From: an uncultured Methanomassiliicoccales archaeon
GTDB lineage: Archaea; Thermoplasmatota; Thermoplasmata; Methanomassiliicoccales; Methanomethylophilaceae
DNA: 16,804 nt
Direction: 5' to 3'
Assembly: GCA_934234005.1 (NCBI GenBank)
Contig: CAKQHC010000024.1
Span: 1 to 16,804, forward strand
Shown: piece after piece, positions 1 through 6,753 of the stretch
Layout: every line of letters starts with the position of its first letter
How positions within the stretch are numbered: the first letter of the stretch is position 1
Notes under the pieces: generated by a model
What the model was told of the DNA's origin: nothing
Databases searched by the model: none
Seen by the model: only the letters and a program-made list of their open reading frames with translations
Program-made: the position numbers and the translations under genes

Positions 1-530
1 AGCGATTCCGCTAAACGTCTGTAGTTTTCAAGCGAATCGTCGGGTAAAACCGAAGCAATCAGCAGAACCGCGGACGCACCCAGGAGTTTTGCCTGATAGA
101 TTTGATATTCGTCTATGATGAAGTCTTTCCTCAGCAAAGGTACTGATACGTTTTCGGATATTTCTTCGAGATACCTGTCGGATCCTTTGAAGTATTTCGG
201 TTCCGTAAGCACCGATATTGCGGATGCGCCGATACGCTCGTATTCCTTGGCAATATCGACGTAAGGAAATTCCTTCGCGATGATTCCTTTGGACGGGGAC
301 GCCTTCTTGACTTCGCATATGAACGAAAGTTCCTTTTTGGACAGAGCCTTTTCGAACGGGAATCCTACTCTGCGAGGGAATATTCTGCATGCTTCCGTTA
401 TGTCCGGCAACGGTCTTATCGTTCTCTGGAAGTTTACTCTCAGCCTGGTGTCGTCCACTATGCGGTCGAGAACGGTTCCCGTTGTACCGGTGCGGTGTCT
501 GTAATGTTTAGCGGGAGCTTCGGCAATCAT
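1..530 (-). CDS. trpC: Indole-3-glycerol phosphate synthase TrpC (N-terminal part, cut by window edge)
   Basis: TrpC closes the indole ring of CdRP to give indole-3-glycerol phosphate, step 4 of tryptophan synthesis in the cytoplasm. The reading frame starts at ATG 530 and is open to base 1, giving 176 codons of a protein usually ~250 aa long. Visible family motifs are ICEVKKASPSKG (about residues 71-82; E73 and K75 match the catalytic Glu/Lys pair), ISVLTEP...YFKGS (105-117) and PLLRKDFIIDEYQI (131-144; K135 matches the second catalytic Lys). The N-terminal ~60 residues form the expected extension before the TIM barrel. The start ATG overlaps the trpD stop (ATGA), and a GGAGG lies 7 nt upstream of it inside trpD. 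It is probably co-transcribed from the trpE promoter, with the remaining trp genes beyond the left edge. Identity is sure; the downstream end is not visible. Confidence 0.95.
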   Translation of the reverse strand, partial: MIAEAPAKHYRHRTGTTGTVLDRIVDDTRLRVNFQRTIRPLPDITEACRIFPRRVGFPFEKALSKKELSFICEVKKASPSKGIIAKEFPYVDIAKEYERIGASAISVLTEPKYFKGSDRYLEEISENVSVPLLRKDFIIDEYQIYQAKLLGASAVLLIASVLPDDSLENYRRLAES

Positions 531-1552
531 TCGGACGCCTCCGTGCATGCTACATATCTGTCCAGACACTTTTCCGCCGCTCCGGAATCAATCATCTGTT
601 TTGACAGTTCGATGCCGTCTTCGATCGAAGTTACTTTTCCTGCGGTGTACAGCCCTCCCGCGGAGTTGAGCAGTACGGCATCTCTTTTTGCCCCTCTGTC
701 TTTTCCGGACAGCACAGATCTGGTAATAGCTGCGTTAACCGCGGGATCTCCTCCGAGAATCTCAGAATGCGGGTGAATCCGCATGCCGAAATCGACAGGC
801 GATATTGAGTATTCGTCGAACGTTCCGTGTCTGGATTCGCAGCAGTACGTATCTCCCGATACCGATATTTCGTCCAGTCCGTCCATTCCGTGGACTACCA
901 TGGCATTTTCCGTTCCCAGTTTGACCAATGCTTCGGCAAAAGGTCTGACAATATCTTTGGAGAAAACTCCCGAGAACTGATTCTTGGTGAACGCGGGGTT
1001 TGTCAGAGGTCCCAGGATGTTGAATACAGTCCTTATTCCGAGTTCTTTCCTCACGGGCGCCACGTATTTCATCGACGAGTGGTATTTTTGGGCGAACATG
1101 AAGCAGAATCCGCTTTCGTCGAGTATTTCTGCGGTTCTTTCCGGACTTGTCTCTATGTTTGCTCCGAGAGCTTCCAGCACATCGGCTGCACCGGATTTCG
1201 ACGATGCCGCACGGTTGCCGTGTTTTGCCACTTTTACTCCCGCGGACGCTATTACGAACGCGGACGTCGTGGATATGTTGAACGAACCCGAGCGGTCTCC
1301 CCCGGTACCTACGATTTCCAGAGCATCGGTGTGGTTGCCCGGCAGTTTGGTTGCATGATTCCTCATTTCGAATGCGGAACCGGCTATTTCCTCTGTTGTT
1401 TCGCCCCTCACGGCCAATGCGGTCAGATAGGCGGAAGTCAGCACGGGCGTGGATTCTCCGTTCATAATCTGATCCATTACCGATGCCGCTTCGTCGAACG
1501 AAAGCGTTTTTCCCGACGTAATCTGGGAAACGGCTTCCTTTACCGTGGTCAT
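527..1552 (-). CDS. trpD: Anthranilate phosphoribosyltransferase TrpD
   Basis: TrpD transfers the phosphoribosyl group of PRPP to anthranilate, the second committed step of tryptophan synthesis. The 341-aa length is normal for the family. The N-terminal helical domain (residues 1-70) is followed by the PRPP-binding GTGGD motif (82-86) and the KHGNRAASS segment (110-118), which contact PRPP and anthranilate. KYVAPVRKELGIRTVFNILGPL follows as conserved context, of which the NILGPLTNPA part is diagnostic. The start ATG at 1552 overlaps the trpG stop by ATGA, and its own TGA overlaps the trpC start in the same way, so translation of the three genes is probably coupled. TrpD is separate from TrpG here, unlike the fused form of some bacteria. 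No missing key residue was noticed. Confidence 0.97.
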   Translation of the reverse strand: MTTVKEAVSQITSGKTLSFDEAASVMDQIMNGESTPVLTSAYLTALAVRGETTEEIAGSAFEMRNHATKLPGNHTDALEIVGTGGDRSGSFNISTTSAFVIASAGVKVAKHGNRAASSKSGAADVLEALGANIETSPERTAEILDESGFCFMFAQKYHSSMKYVAPVRKELGIRTVFNILGPLTNPAFTKNQFSGVFSKDIVRPFAEALVKLGTENAMVVHGMDGLDEISVSGDTYCCESRHGTFDEYSISPVDFGMRIHPHSEILGGDPAVNAAITRSVLSGKDRGAKRDAVLLNSAGGLYTAGKVTSIEDGIELSKQMIDSGAAEKCLDRYVACTEASE

Positions 1553-2124
1553 ATTTTCACCTCCATGAAATTTCTGAGCATTTTCTTGCCTTCCGGTGTG
1601 AGGACGGATTCGGGATGGAACTGAAGGCCGAACACTTTGTTCTTTTTGTCTTCCACCGCCATAATTTCACCGTCGTCCGCTTCGGATACGATTTTCAGTT
1701 CTTCCGGGATCGTATTTCTGTCGGCGGAAAGCGAATGGTATCTTCCGACCGTGGTGTTCTCTCCCAAACCTGCGAAAAGCTCGCAGGAAGAGTCCAGTGA
1801 CACGACCGACTGTTTGCCGTGCATAAGGTGCTTGGCATAGGTTACAGTGGCACCGTAGGCCTGGCAGATGGCCTGGTGGCCGAGACACACTCCTAGAATA
1901 GGGAACATACCGCGGCATTCTGATACTAACTCCTGGCAGATTCCCGCATCTTCGGGCCTGCCGGGTCCGGGCGACAGTATGACGCGTTCCGGCTTCATTT
2001 CGATGATTTCGCCGACGGTGTACGCATCGTTTCTTACGACTTTGACATCGGGATCCATCTCGCCCATGTACTGGAAGAGATTGTAGGAGAAACTGTCGTA
2101 ATTGTCAATCAGGAGCGTTTTCAT
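1549..2124 (-). CDS. trpG: Anthranilate synthase glutamine amidotransferase subunit TrpG
   Basis: TrpG hydrolyses glutamine and passes ammonia to TrpE, which makes anthranilate from chorismate. The 191-aa protein is a complete class I amidotransferase: N-terminal LLIDNYDSFSYNL (4-16), SPGPGRPEDAG (51-61), nucleophile Cys80 in LGVCLGHQA, and the His170/Glu172 pair in QFHPES. The frame stays open well upstream, but the start at ATG 2124 is preferred. It gives the usual MKTLLIDNYDSF beginning, is preceded by a strong GGAGGGATT Shine-Dalgarno, and overlaps the trpE TGA as ATGA. The 84 codons upstream of it are trpE sequence read in another frame. PabA is the alternative assignment for this family; the position directly behind trpE and ahead of trpD makes TrpG the better call. 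Confidence 0.96.
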   Translation of the reverse strand: MKTLLIDNYDSFSYNLFQYMGEMDPDVKVVRNDAYTVGEIIEMKPERVILSPGPGRPEDAGICQELVSECRGMFPILGVCLGHQAICQAYGATVTYAKHLMHGKQSVVSLDSSCELFAGLGENTTVGRYHSLSADRNTIPEELKIVSEADDGEIMAVEDKKNKVFGLQFHPESVLTPEGKKMLRNFMEVKI

Positions 2125-3593
2125 TCCAATCCCTCCGATGCTTTCCTTATGGCAAGAACCACTGCCTTTGCTTTGTTTACGCTTTCGTAGTACTCGTTCG
2201 TCGGTACGCTGTCCGCGACTATGCCTGCTCCGGCACGGACGAAGACTTTGTTTCCGCGCCTGTATGCTATGCGTATTGCTATGCACATGTCCATGTTTCC
2301 GGAAAGGTCGATGTAACCTATCGCACCGCCGTAGATTCCGCGTTTGCAGTTCTCGAGGGAATCGATAATCTGGCACGCCCTGAGTTTGGGAGCTCCGGAA
2401 AGAGTTCCTGCGGGGAGTACGGCTTCTATTGCGTCCATCGCGTCTTTGTCATCGCGTATTTCTCCGCGGACGGTGGATCCGATGTGCATTACATGCGAGT
2501 ATCTTTCGATTTCCATGTATTTTTCCACTTCAACGGTTCCGAATTTGGATACTTTGCCCAGATCGTTGCGTCCGAGGTCCACCAGCATGTTGTGTTCGGC
2601 CAGTTCTTTTTCGTCGGACAGCAGTTCTTTTTCGAGGCGTTCGTCTTCTTCCGCAGTGGATCCTCTGGGTCTTGTTCCGGCCAGAGGGAATGTGTGGAGG
2701 ATGCCGTCCTGCAGTTTTACCAGTGTTTCCGGAGATGCTCCGGCAACTTCTATGTCGCTTCCTGACAGATAGAACATGTACGGCGAGGGGTTGGTGGTTC
2801 TGAGTACTCTGTACACATCCATCAGGCTACCTTCGAAATCCGCTTCCAGACGGTTGGACGGTACGCACTGGAATATGTCTCCTTCACGGATGTATTCTTT
2901 TGCTTTTTCGACCATCGCTTCGAACTTTTCGCGGTTGTGCGTTTCGCGGAAATCCGAGAGCAGTTTGGCGGGAACGCGGTCGCGCGCTTTTCCGTTGCGT
3001 ATGATGTCTATTATGCGTTCTATCTGACCCGCTGCCTTTTGGTAGCCTTCGTCGCCGTCTTTGCAGCAGGCGTGGGCAATCACGGTGATTGTCTGTCTGA
3101 AGTTGTCGAACACGATGACTTTGTCGAAGAGCATGAGATCCGCGTCTTTGAAGTCCGCGTCGTCGTATGCCTTCAGTTTGAGCGAAGGTTCGGCGTATTT
3201 GATGTAATCATACGAGAAGTATCCGACGAGACCGCCGGTGAACGGAGGCTGGTCGTCGAACCTGGGGCTTTCGAACCTTTTCAGGATTTCGCGTATTTTT
3301 TCGGTCGGATCGGCATCACGCATTATTTCGGTAACACCGTTCTCCGTAATCCTGACGGTTCCGTTGTCGCATACGAATTCCAGGACGGGTTCGAATCCGA
3401 TGAAGGTGTATCTTCCCCACTTCTGTTTGTCTTCAACGGATTCAAGGATGTAACAATGGTTGTCTACTCTCATCAGGGCGTTAAGGACCTCGATCGGTGT
3501 TCTGATATCGGCTAAAATGGAACGCGATACGGGAACCGTTTTGAAGCCTTTTCCGGCGAATTCCCTGTATTCTTCCAACGTGGGGTTGTACAT
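2121..3593 (-). CDS. trpE: Anthranilate synthase component I TrpE
   Basis: TrpE converts chorismate plus ammonia from TrpG into anthranilate, the entry and feedback point of the pathway. With the start at 3593 the protein is 490 aa, normal for the family. ILES at residues 49-52 matches the LLES-type element that binds tryptophan in feedback-sensitive enzymes. The chorismate-binding domain carries AGTRPRGSTAEEDE, HNMLVDLGRNDLG, GTLSGAPKLRA (396-406), GIYGGAIGYI and RAGAGIVADSVP. An upstream in-frame ATG at 3620 exists. ATG 3593 is chosen because GAAGGTG lies 6 nt before it, and a TATA box near 3627-3637 would place the transcript start about 13 nt before it, downstream of the alternative start. 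It is first in the trpEGDC operon and overlaps trpG by ATGA. PabB is unlikely given the context. Confidence 0.96.
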   Translation of the reverse strand: MYNPTLEEYREFAGKGFKTVPVSRSILADIRTPIEVLNALMRVDNHCYILESVEDKQKWGRYTFIGFEPVLEFVCDNGTVRITENGVTEIMRDADPTEKIREILKRFESPRFDDQPPFTGGLVGYFSYDYIKYAEPSLKLKAYDDADFKDADLMLFDKVIVFDNFRQTITVIAHACCKDGDEGYQKAAGQIERIIDIIRNGKARDRVPAKLLSDFRETHNREKFEAMVEKAKEYIREGDIFQCVPSNRLEADFEGSLMDVYRVLRTTNPSPYMFYLSGSDIEVAGASPETLVKLQDGILHTFPLAGTRPRGSTAEEDERLEKELLSDEKELAEHNMLVDLGRNDLGKVSKFGTVEVEKYMEIERYSHVMHIGSTVRGEIRDDKDAMDAIEAVLPAGTLSGAPKLRACQIIDSLENCKRGIYGGAIGYIDLSGNMDMCIAIRIAYRRGNKVFVRAGAGIVADSVPTNEYYESVNKAKAVVLAIRKASEGLE

Positions 3594-3626
3594 ATTATGC
3601 ACCTTCGGACATAGGTACACAAATGT

Positions 3627-3673
3627 GATATTTAATGTCTATTATTGTTCTTCAATGTATGTATTTGTTCATT
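3627..3673 (-). promoter_or_regulatory. trpE promoter: TATA box with two TTGTTC elements
   Basis: Read on the minus strand, ATTAAATATC (3628-3637) is a good archaeal TATA box whose expected start site lies near 3606, just ahead of the trpE Shine-Dalgarno. Two copies of TTGTTC (plus-strand reading, 3645-3650 and 3665-3670) sit upstream of it, exactly 20 nt apart. The outer copy is part of TATTTGTTCATT (3662-3673), which recurs exactly upstream of pdxS. The TATA call is reasonable; the role of the TTGTTC elements is inferred from repetition only. Confidence 0.55.
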
Positions 3674-3735
3674 ATAGAGTTTCGAACGGAGCCTTTTTGT
3701 CCGCAGAACATCCAAAGTACAAGTCCGTTAAATAG

Positions 3736-3752
3736 TTGGAGTATTATTCCAA
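3736..3752. repeat. Interrupted palindrome TTGGA-N7-TCCAA upstream of nrdJ
   Basis: TTGGA (3736-3740) and TCCAA (3748-3752) are perfect inverted arms around a 7-nt centre, GTATTAT. The repeat lies ~40 nt upstream of the inferred nrdJ TATA box and ~100 nt upstream of the trpE one. Size and symmetry suit a dimeric repressor or activator site, but nothing ties it to a known regulator. A second weak repeat, GCAGG/CCTGC (3766-3783), follows. Confidence 0.35.
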
Positions 3753-3792
3753 TTCACGGCATCCTGCAGGCCGTTCGACCTGCGTACGGTTA

Positions 3793-3803
3793 ACGTTTAA
3801 ATC
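3793..3803 (+). promoter_or_regulatory. Putative nrdJ TATA box
   Basis: ACGTTTAAATC in the plus direction fits the archaeal BRE/TATA pattern. The start site predicted ~26 nt downstream falls near 3823-3826. This would give nrdJ a leader of about 45 nt that includes a hairpin and the Shine-Dalgarno sequence, unlike the nearby genes that appear leaderless. Predicted from pattern only. Confidence 0.5.
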
Positions 3804-3826
3804 AATGAGCCTATGGGGTGGCGGAC

Positions 3827-3851
3827 GCAACCGCGGGTGACACACGGTTGC
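3827..3851 (+). promoter_or_regulatory. Hairpin in the nrdJ 5' leader
   Basis: GCAACCG (3827-3833) and CGGTTGC (3845-3851) form a perfect 7-bp stem with an 11-nt loop, CGGGTGACACA. The stem ends 4 nt before AGGGGAG (3856-3862), the nrdJ Shine-Dalgarno. Such a stem could affect ribosome access or mark the 5' end of the transcript. I do not see the conserved elements of a cobalamin riboswitch, and the leader is too short for one. Confidence 0.4.
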
Positions 3852-3867
3852 AATAAGGGGAGAAAAA

Positions 3868-6087
3868 ATGGAGATACAGGAATGGCTGGGCGAGGACAAT
3901 ACCCTCGGAATAGACATATGGACCAAGAAATACTGCCATGACGGAGAATCCTTCGACGAATGGCTGGACCGTATCAGCGGCGGAAACCAGAACATCCGCA
4001 GGATGATGGTGGAGAAGAAGTTCCTTTTCGGAGGAAGAATCCTTGCCAACCGCGGTCTGTACAAGAACGGTTTGAAAGTGACGTATTCGAATTGTTACGT
4101 CCTTACGCCTCCCGAGGATTCCATAGAATCGATTTTCGAATGTGCCGGAAAACTCGCACGTACGTTCAGTTACGGCGGAGGTGCGGGAATCGATATCTCC
4201 AAATTGGCTCCCCGCGGGGCAAAGATCAACAACACCGCATCCGAAACATCCGGTGCCGTTTCGTTTACCGATCTCTTTTCCATGGTTACGGGACTGATCG
4301 GCCAACACGGACGCCGCGGTGCATTGATGCTCACCATATCGTGCGACCACCCCGATCTCGAAGAATTTATGTCTGTCAAGACCGACCTCGAAAGGGTCAC
4401 AAAGGCCAACATGTCCATACGCGTTTCCGATGACTTCATGGAATGCGTACGCGACCGCAGGACATTTACGCAGCATTTCCACAGGCCCGAGAGCAACCAG
4501 ACTATAACCAAAGAGCTCAATGCAGCTGAATTTTTCAACAAACTGTGCTACACCAACTGGGATTACGGAGAACCCGGATGCCTTTACTGGGACCGCATTT
4601 CTTCGTGGAACCTTCTCAGCGAGTTCCCCGACTATTCCTACGCGGGAACGAATCCCTGTGCGGAAGAACCTCTTCCTGCGGGAGGAAGCTGCCTTCTCGG
4701 CAGCATGAATCTTGCCGCATTTGTGAAAGACGGCAAATTCATGTCCGACGAATTCAAGGAAGCGGTCAGGATATGCGTCCGCGGTCTCAACGAAGTACTT
4801 GACGAGGGTCTTCCGTTGCACCCTCTCAAAGAACAGAAAGAATCCGTTCGCGACTGGAGACAGATCGGATTGGGAATCATGGGATTGGCCGACATGCTGA
4901 TCAATCTCGGATACAGGTACGGCTCTCCCGAGGCGGTTGCGTTCTGCGACAAACTCGGACAGATGATGATCGATACCGCTCTTAACGAGTCCGCTCTGAT
5001 CGCCAAGGAACTCGGTATGTTCCCCAAGTGTGTCCCCGAGCAGGTCATAAATTCGCCGTTCTTCAAGGCCAACGCTTCCGAGGAAACCACAAAACTGGTA
5101 TCCGAATACGGACTCAGGAACTCTCAGCTTCTTACCATCGCACCGACGGGAACCCTTTCCACGATGATCGGAATATCCGGAGGAATCGAACCCATCTTTG
5201 CAATTTCCTACGAAAGAAGAACAACTTCTCTGTCCGACCACGATGAGTACTATAAAGTATACACGCCGGTCGTACAGCAGTACATCGACGTACACCCCGA
5301 GATAACCGACGATTCCATGCTTCCGCCCATATTCGTCACAGCCCAGAATCTGGACTATTCCGAGAGGATTCAGATGCAGGCTATATGGCAGCAGCACATC
5401 GACGCATCGATTTCGTCGACCGTCAATCTTCCCGAAGATTTCCCGCAGGAAGATGTTTACAACATTTACATGTCTGCGTGGGAGAGCGGATGCAAAGGAG
5501 TTACCGTGTTCCGCGACGGCTGCAAGCGTTTGGGAATTCTTTCCACCAAAGAATCCAAGCCTGCGGAGAGCGACGAGAAGAGGGGAGTAATCGAAACCGT
5601 CGGAGACAATGTCATCGGCAAGAAGAGAAAACTTATGACCGGATGCGGTTCCCTGCACTGTACTGCGTTCTTCCACCCGGATACGGGAGAACTCGTGGAA
5701 GTTTATCTCAACAAAGGATCCACCGGAGGATGCAACAACTTCATGGTAGGACTTTCCAGGATGATTTCTCTTGCCGCACGTTCCGGCTGCGACATCGATG
5801 CAATCGTGGACCAGCTCAAATCATGCGGTTCCTGTCCTTCGTTCGTCGTACGTACGCATACCAAGAAGGATACCAGCAAAGGTTCGTGCTGTCCCATGGC
5901 AGTCGGATGGGCGCTTATGGATATGTACAACGAGATGCAGATCCAGATAAAAGGCATCCCCGAACCCGACGGAGAAGAGGTCGAAAGCAGGGAAATAAAG
6001 AACCCCTGCCCCAAATGCGGGGCTGAACTGGAATTCCAGGGCGGTTGCAACGTCTGCAAATCCTGCGGATGGACCAAGTGCGACTGA
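3868..6087 (+). CDS. nrdJ: Adenosylcobalamin-dependent ribonucleotide reductase, class II (NrdJ)
   Basis: NrdJ reduces ribonucleotides to deoxyribonucleotides using a thiyl radical made with coenzyme B12, so it works with or without oxygen. The 739-aa protein has an N-terminal Cys in SNCYVL (C76), a glycine-rich GGGAGIDISKLAPRG segment (103-117), and the catalytic NPCAE motif (N262, C264, E266). Cys275 lies 11 residues after the radical cysteine and, by analogy with Thermotoga NrdJ, pairs with C76 as the redox dithiol. APTGTLSTM (425-433) binds substrate phosphate. A TSCPD-type domain with CGSCPSF (653-659) follows. The tail, residues ~712-739, is a CxxC...CxxC zinc ribbon that carries the extra Cys expected to re-reduce the active site. 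There is no N-terminal ATP cone. AGGGGAG ends 5 nt before the ATG. It stands alone, divergent from trpE. Confidence 0.97.
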   Translation: MEIQEWLGEDNTLGIDIWTKKYCHDGESFDEWLDRISGGNQNIRRMMVEKKFLFGGRILANRGLYKNGLKVTYSNCYVLTPPEDSIESIFECAGKLARTFSYGGGAGIDISKLAPRGAKINNTASETSGAVSFTDLFSMVTGLIGQHGRRGALMLTISCDHPDLEEFMSVKTDLERVTKANMSIRVSDDFMECVRDRRTFTQHFHRPESNQTITKELNAAEFFNKLCYTNWDYGEPGCLYWDRISSWNLLSEFPDYSYAGTNPCAEEPLPAGGSCLLGSMNLAAFVKDGKFMSDEFKEAVRICVRGLNEVLDEGLPLHPLKEQKESVRDWRQIGLGIMGLADMLINLGYRYGSPEAVAFCDKLGQMMIDTALNESALIAKELGMFPKCVPEQVINSPFFKANASEETTKLVSEYGLRNSQLLTIAPTGTLSTMIGISGGIEPIFAISYERRTTSLSDHDEYYKVYTPVVQQYIDVHPEITDDSMLPPIFVTAQNLDYSERIQMQAIWQQHIDASISSTVNLPEDFPQEDVYNIYMSAWESGCKGVTVFRDGCKRLGILSTKESKPAESDEKRGVIETVGDNVIGKKRKLMTGCGSLHCTAFFHPDTGELVEVYLNKGSTGGCNNFMVGLSRMISLAARSGCDIDAIVDQLKSCGSCPSFVVRTHTKKDTSKGSCCPMAVGWALMDMYNEMQIQIKGIPEPDGEEVESREIKNPCPKCGAELEFQGGCNVCKSCGWTKCD

Positions 6088-6090
6088 TAC

Positions 6091-6100
6091 CGATATAAAC
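6091..6100 (+). promoter_or_regulatory. TATA-like box just behind nrdJ
   Basis: CGATATAAAC begins 4 nt after the nrdJ stop. A start site ~25 nt downstream would fall at about 6121, exactly where the paired 5' arm of the candidate RNA begins. No plus-strand coding gene follows, so if this box is used it drives a non-coding transcript. Confidence 0.4.
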
Positions 6101-6120
6101 CTCTGCCCCCTCGGGGGTAT

Positions 6121-6227
6121 GAGTCGGGTAGCCAATAAGTCCTGTTCTATTACGCACGGAGACCACGGTGCTCCTTCAAAAAATACTCAGACAGGCCGGC
6201 GTCAGATCTTAATCTGCCCGCTCACCC
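6121..6227 (+). ncRNA. Candidate structured small RNA between nrdJ and the DUF2085 gene
   Basis: The ends pair with each other. GAGUCGGGUAG (6121-6131) matches CUGCCCGCUC (6214-6223) over 10 pairs with one bulged C, and GGGU (6115-6118) can add four pairs with ACCC (6224-6227). Inside, CCUGUU (6141-6146) can pair with GACAGG (6190-6195), and GGAG (6158-6161) with CUCC (6171-6174). CAGAU/AUCUG (6203-6216) offers an alternative to part of the outer stem. A run of six T follows directly (6228-6233). It is not a tRNA (no T-loop TTCNA motif) and not 5S rRNA. I do not recognise a family. It could also simply be the 3' untranslated region and terminator of nrdJ. Confidence 0.4.
6178..6183 (-). terminator. 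T-run terminator for the convergent DUF2085 transcript
   Basis: The plus-strand A-run reads as six T on the minus strand, 58 nt beyond the stop of the DUF2085 gene. It lies inside the region that terminates plus-strand transcripts, making a compact two-way terminator. Confidence 0.35.
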
Positions 6228-6233
6228 TTTTTT
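6228..6233 (+). terminator. T-run terminator for plus-strand transcripts
   Basis: Six T residues follow the last paired bases of the candidate RNA. Oligo-T stretches are the typical intrinsic termination signal of euryarchaea, so this would end either nrdJ or the small RNA. Confidence 0.5.
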
Positions 6234-6240
6234 CATTGTT

Positions 6241-6723
6241 TCATTTGCAGTACAGTCTGTCGATGTAACTGCGTACCAGCATCGATGCACCGAGCCCGGC
6301 ACATATTCCCGATACGAATCTGATGTCCGGCATATCTCCGACATACAACTCGGCCAACCACTCGATTGCCGTGACGCATATCAGAACCAATCCGGCGTAA
6401 ACTGCCGTCCTGCCGGTTTTCTTATTGTACGGTACTGAAGCAATCAGTCCGATGCCGAGGCCGGCGAATATGCCCGTGTCCCTGATGCAGAACGGCATCT
6501 GATTGCCGTTAAACACGAACGATCTGGACATCTCCTGGTGGCAGAATATATCTCCGAGGGCATACTGGACCGCCGTCAGATTCCATGTGTTGTCGATCGA
6601 TCCCGGTATGCCGTCCAGACCGGTAACCATACCGAAGCCGTACATGAACGGGGAAAGAATCACGATCAGCGTGAATGCGGCAACAGCCACGCCGAATGCA
6701 AGGATCATGTTCTTTCTTTCCAT
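6241..6723 (-). CDS. DUF2085-family membrane protein
   Basis: This is a 160-aa integral membrane protein with no known function. Hydrophobic segments are near residues 7-31, 83-98, 106-125 and 133-150. The family signature is clear: FCHQ (C61, H62, Q63), RSF (67-69), and PFCIRDTGIFAG (77-88), which matches the C-x-R-[CD]-T-G-I pattern of DUF2085. The conserved Cys, His and Asp suggest a metal or redox site at the membrane, but that is inference. ATG 6723 is chosen because a TATA box at 6743-6751 sits ~24 nt upstream, so the message is probably leaderless. It follows the platform-protein gene by 22 nt in the same direction but appears to have its own promoter, so it need not belong to the pilus operon. 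Confidence 0.85.
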   Translation of the reverse strand: MERKNMILAFGVAVAAFTLIVILSPFMYGFGMVTGLDGIPGSIDNTWNLTAVQYALGDIFCHQEMSRSFVFNGNQMPFCIRDTGIFAGLGIGLIASVPYNKKTGRTAVYAGLVLICVTAIEWLAELYVGDMPDIRFVSGICAGLGASMLVRSYIDRLYCK

Positions 6724-6740
6724 GTTTGGGCATATTCCAT

Positions 6741-6753
6741 GTTTTTTAAATCG
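6741..6753 (-). promoter_or_regulatory. TATA box of the DUF2085 gene, overlapping the upstream stop codon
   Basis: On the minus strand the sequence reads GATTTAAAAAAC, with the T/A core at 6743-6751. The core overlaps the TAA stop (6748-6746) of the platform-protein gene. The centre lies ~24 nt from the DUF2085 ATG, which predicts a leaderless message. Confidence 0.5.

Noticed and set aside
3588..3593. TGTACA, the core of the TrpY box known from Methanothermobacter
   Set aside because: The single perfect copy is just the Met-Tyr start codons of trpE, and the only nearby relative (GTGTACC at ~3614-3620) is imperfect. No TrpY-type site is supported.
3803..3867. Cobalamin riboswitch ahead of the B12-dependent nrdJ
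   Set aside because: The leader from the inferred start site is only ~45 nt, and no B12-box-like element is present.
3811..5676. A 621-codon open frame antisense to nrdJ
   Set aside because: It lies wholly opposite a well-conserved gene whose codon bias removes stops on the other strand. The translation shows no domain and no ribosome site was found.
6113..6233. tRNA, 5S rRNA or SRP RNA as identity of the structured region
   Set aside because: There is no T-loop TTCNA or anticodon arm, no 5S core sequence, and the length is too short for archaeal SRP or RNase P RNA.
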